Source: Methanocorpusculum sp.
GTDB lineage: Archaea; Halobacteriota; Methanomicrobia; Methanomicrobiales; Methanocorpusculaceae
DNA length: 5,429 bases
Reading direction: 5' to 3'
Assembly: GCA_029986975.1 (NCBI GenBank)
Contig: DALTWR010000074.1
Coordinates: forward strand, 1 to 5,429
The position numbers were made by a program, and so were the translations under genes. Below are positions 4,006 through 5,429 of this stretch, one piece after another. Numbering within the stretch: the stretch's first letter is position 1; the number at the start of each line of letters is the position of its first letter. The notes under the pieces are model-generated. The model made no database searches, had not been told where the DNA came from, and saw only the letters and a program-made list of their open reading frames with translations.

Positions 4006-5429
4006 ATGGCAGGAAATCCAAATCAGCCAATCGTTATCCTGAAAGATAACGTTGAAAGAGTGCCCGGTCACGAAGCACTCCGCTCGAATATCATGGCAGC
4101 CAAAGTGTTAGGCGCTACTGTGCGGACCACTCTTGGCCCTCGCGGTATGGATAAGATGCTTGTTGCAAAAGGAAGCGGCGATGTGGTAATCACCAATGAC
4201 GGCGCTACTATTCTGCATGAGTTAGCAGTTGAACACCCGGGTGCAAAACTTGTTGTCGAGGTCGCAGAGACTCAGGATGACGAGTGCGGGGATGGAACCA
4301 CTACCGCAGTTGTTTTAATCGGTTCTTTAATGGAACAGGCAGAAAAACTTGTTGAAGCAGGAGTTCACCCGTCAATCATTGCAAAAGGATACACTCTTGG
4401 AATGGAGAAGGCACTTGAAATTCTTGACTCCCTTGCCATTGAGGTTTCATCCACTGATAAGGGCATGCTTGTTAAGATGGCAAAGACTGCGATGACTGGA
4501 AAATCCATCGAAAACATCATCGATGATGCAGCAAAGGTCATTGTAGATGCAGTCTTAACCGTTGCAGAGGAATCCAACGGAAAGATGGTCATTGACGAAA
4601 GCGACATCTTAGTTAAGACCAAGCGTGCAGAGTCCATGTCTGCTGAGCTTGTCAAGGGTGTTTTAATCGATAAGACAAGACCCGATGCATTAATGCCGAA
4701 GACCATCAAGGGTGTTCGCGCAGCATTCTTAAACGGTCCTTTAGAGATTACCAAGACTCAGACCAAGTCCAAGATTAAGATTCAGGACGCTGAGATGCTT
4801 TCCGCATTCTCTGAGGCAGAACGCGCCCGCTTAAAGGCAATGGCTGACAAGTTCGCAGAAGAGAAGGTCAATGTTGTTCTTTGTACCAAAGGCATTGATG
4901 ACCAGGTTCAGTACTACCTTGCAGAACACGGCATCTACGCACTTGAGTTCGTTCCGGAAAAGGACTGCAACTATGCAGCAAAAGCAACCGGCGGTCAGGT
5001 TATCACCAAGCCGGAAGACATCTATCCGGGAGTTATTGGTACTGCAGGCAGACTCGAGATGAATGAGGAACTCGAGATGACCTACCTTGCAGAATGCAAG
5101 AACGCAAAAGCAGTTACTATCCTTCTCAAGGGTTCTGCACAGCACCTTGCTGATGAGCTTGAGCGTGCCGTTGAGGATGCAAAGCGCGTTGTTCAGGATG
5201 TTGTTGAAGACGGAAGCTACACCATCGGCGGAGGTTCTGTTGAGACTGAGTTATCTTTACGCCTGCGCGAGTATGCAGCAACTGTGGGCGGACGTGTTCA
5301 GCTCGCCATTGAGGGCTATGCAAAGGCATTCGAGATTATCCCGACTACTCTTGCAGAGAACTCCGGATTCGATACTGTTGATAAGGTCATTGATCTCCGT
5401 CAGGCACACGCAACCGGCAAGAAGTATGC
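4006..5429 (+). CDS. Thermosome subunit (archaeal group II chaperonin), 3' end beyond the window
   Basis: The open frame runs from the ATG at 4006 to the window edge: 474 codons plus two bases, out of the roughly 540-550 usual. The thermosome is a double-ring, ATP-driven cytoplasmic folding chamber with a built-in lid. The equatorial N-terminal part has TTLGPRGMDK (41-50), NDGATIL (64-70) and the ATP/Mg GDGTTT (95-100). The nucleotide-sensing segment TGKSIE is at 164-169. The apical domain (about 210-365) carries the lid helix and CTKGIDDQ (293-300). The equatorial domain resumes with DELERAVEDA, whose Asp391 aligns with the catalytic aspartate, then GGG (408-410) and IPTTLAENSG (445-454). 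Several normally conserved stretches differ: RRVKKSDMEKL is replaced by EFVPEKDCNYA (314-324), and GGTDH by GSAQH (376-380). It is therefore likely a specialised paralogue; I cannot say which subunit letter. ATPase residues look intact and no frameshift is seen. Confidence 0.93.
   Translation, partial: MAGNPNQPIVILKDNVERVPGHEALRSNIMAAKVLGATVRTTLGPRGMDKMLVAKGSGDVVITNDGATILHELAVEHPGAKLVVEVAETQDDECGDGTTTAVVLIGSLMEQAEKLVEAGVHPSIIAKGYTLGMEKALEILDSLAIEVSSTDKGMLVKMAKTAMTGKSIENIIDDAAKVIVDAVLTVAEESNGKMVIDESDILVKTKRAESMSAELVKGVLIDKTRPDALMPKTIKGVRAAFLNGPLEITKTQTKSKIKIQDAEMLSAFSEAERARLKAMADKFAEEKVNVVLCTKGIDDQVQYYLAEHGIYALEFVPEKDCNYAAKATGGQVITKPEDIYPGVIGTAGRLEMNEELEMTYLAECKNAKAVTILLKGSAQHLADELERAVEDAKRVVQDVVEDGSYTIGGGSVETELSLRLREYAATVGGRVQLAIEGYAKAFEIIPTTLAENSGFDTVDKVIDLRQAHATGKKY

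Noticed and set aside
4365..4754. 129-codon minus-strand frame opposite the thermosome gene
   Set aside because: It lies fully inside a well-supported chaperonin frame and shows the serine/alanine/threonine-rich composition typical of an antisense shadow. The same applies to the minus-strand frames at 4831-5145 and 5126-5329.
5053..5080. Direct repeat CTCGAGATGA (5053-5062 and 5071-5080), period 18 nt, in the thermosome gene
   Set aside because: It encodes LEM..LEM in a variable apical region and keeps the frame. Only two copies of 10 nt are present, too little to call a repeat element or a recent duplication.

Overview
This window looks like chromosomal DNA from a euryarchaeal methanogen. 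Methanomicrobiales is the best guess, possibly Methanocorpusculum. The support is an archaeal group II chaperonin (thermosome), an archaeal Trm1, a GfcR-type PRTase regulator, an archaeal-style phosphoglycolate phosphatase, a tRNA gene without encoded CCA, and TATA-box promoters. The genus is inferred from overall protein character, not from a search. No mobile element, CRISPR array or phage gene is visible.

Layout: a RibD-type reductase (18-686, +) faces two minus-strand genes, a phosphoglycolate-phosphatase-like HAD protein (735-1433) and a cysteine-rich bactofilin-like beta-solenoid protein (1517-1939). A short AT-rich divergent region (1940-2042) then leads into a plus-strand block: tRNA-Arg(CCU) (2043-2117), trm1 (2128-3243), gfcR (3330-3929) and a thermosome subunit (from 4006, running off the window end). 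Gaps are all short; none reaches 300 bases.

The genes are mostly separate housekeeping units, not one pathway: flavin/F420 precursor reduction, phosphometabolite clean-up, a structural or scaffold protein, tRNA supply and modification, sugar-metabolism control and protein folding. The start sites fall into two classes. The reductase, the solenoid gene and the chaperonin have Shine-Dalgarno sequences. The HAD gene and gfcR have none, but carry a TATA-like element at about -30 to -23 from the ATG, as expected for leaderless mRNAs.

The most interesting spot is the tRNA-trm1 junction. The trm1 ATG lies 10 nt after the tRNA 3' end, with neither a Shine-Dalgarno sequence nor a TATA box of its own, so a tRNA-mRNA dicistronic transcript is likely. 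That tRNA also has an A3-C70 acceptor mismatch, and it carries A26, so it cannot be a substrate for the G26 methyltransferase encoded next to it. The chaperonin subunit and the reductase both depart from their family consensus at several usually conserved places. I see no clear candidate for a wholly new multi-gene system.
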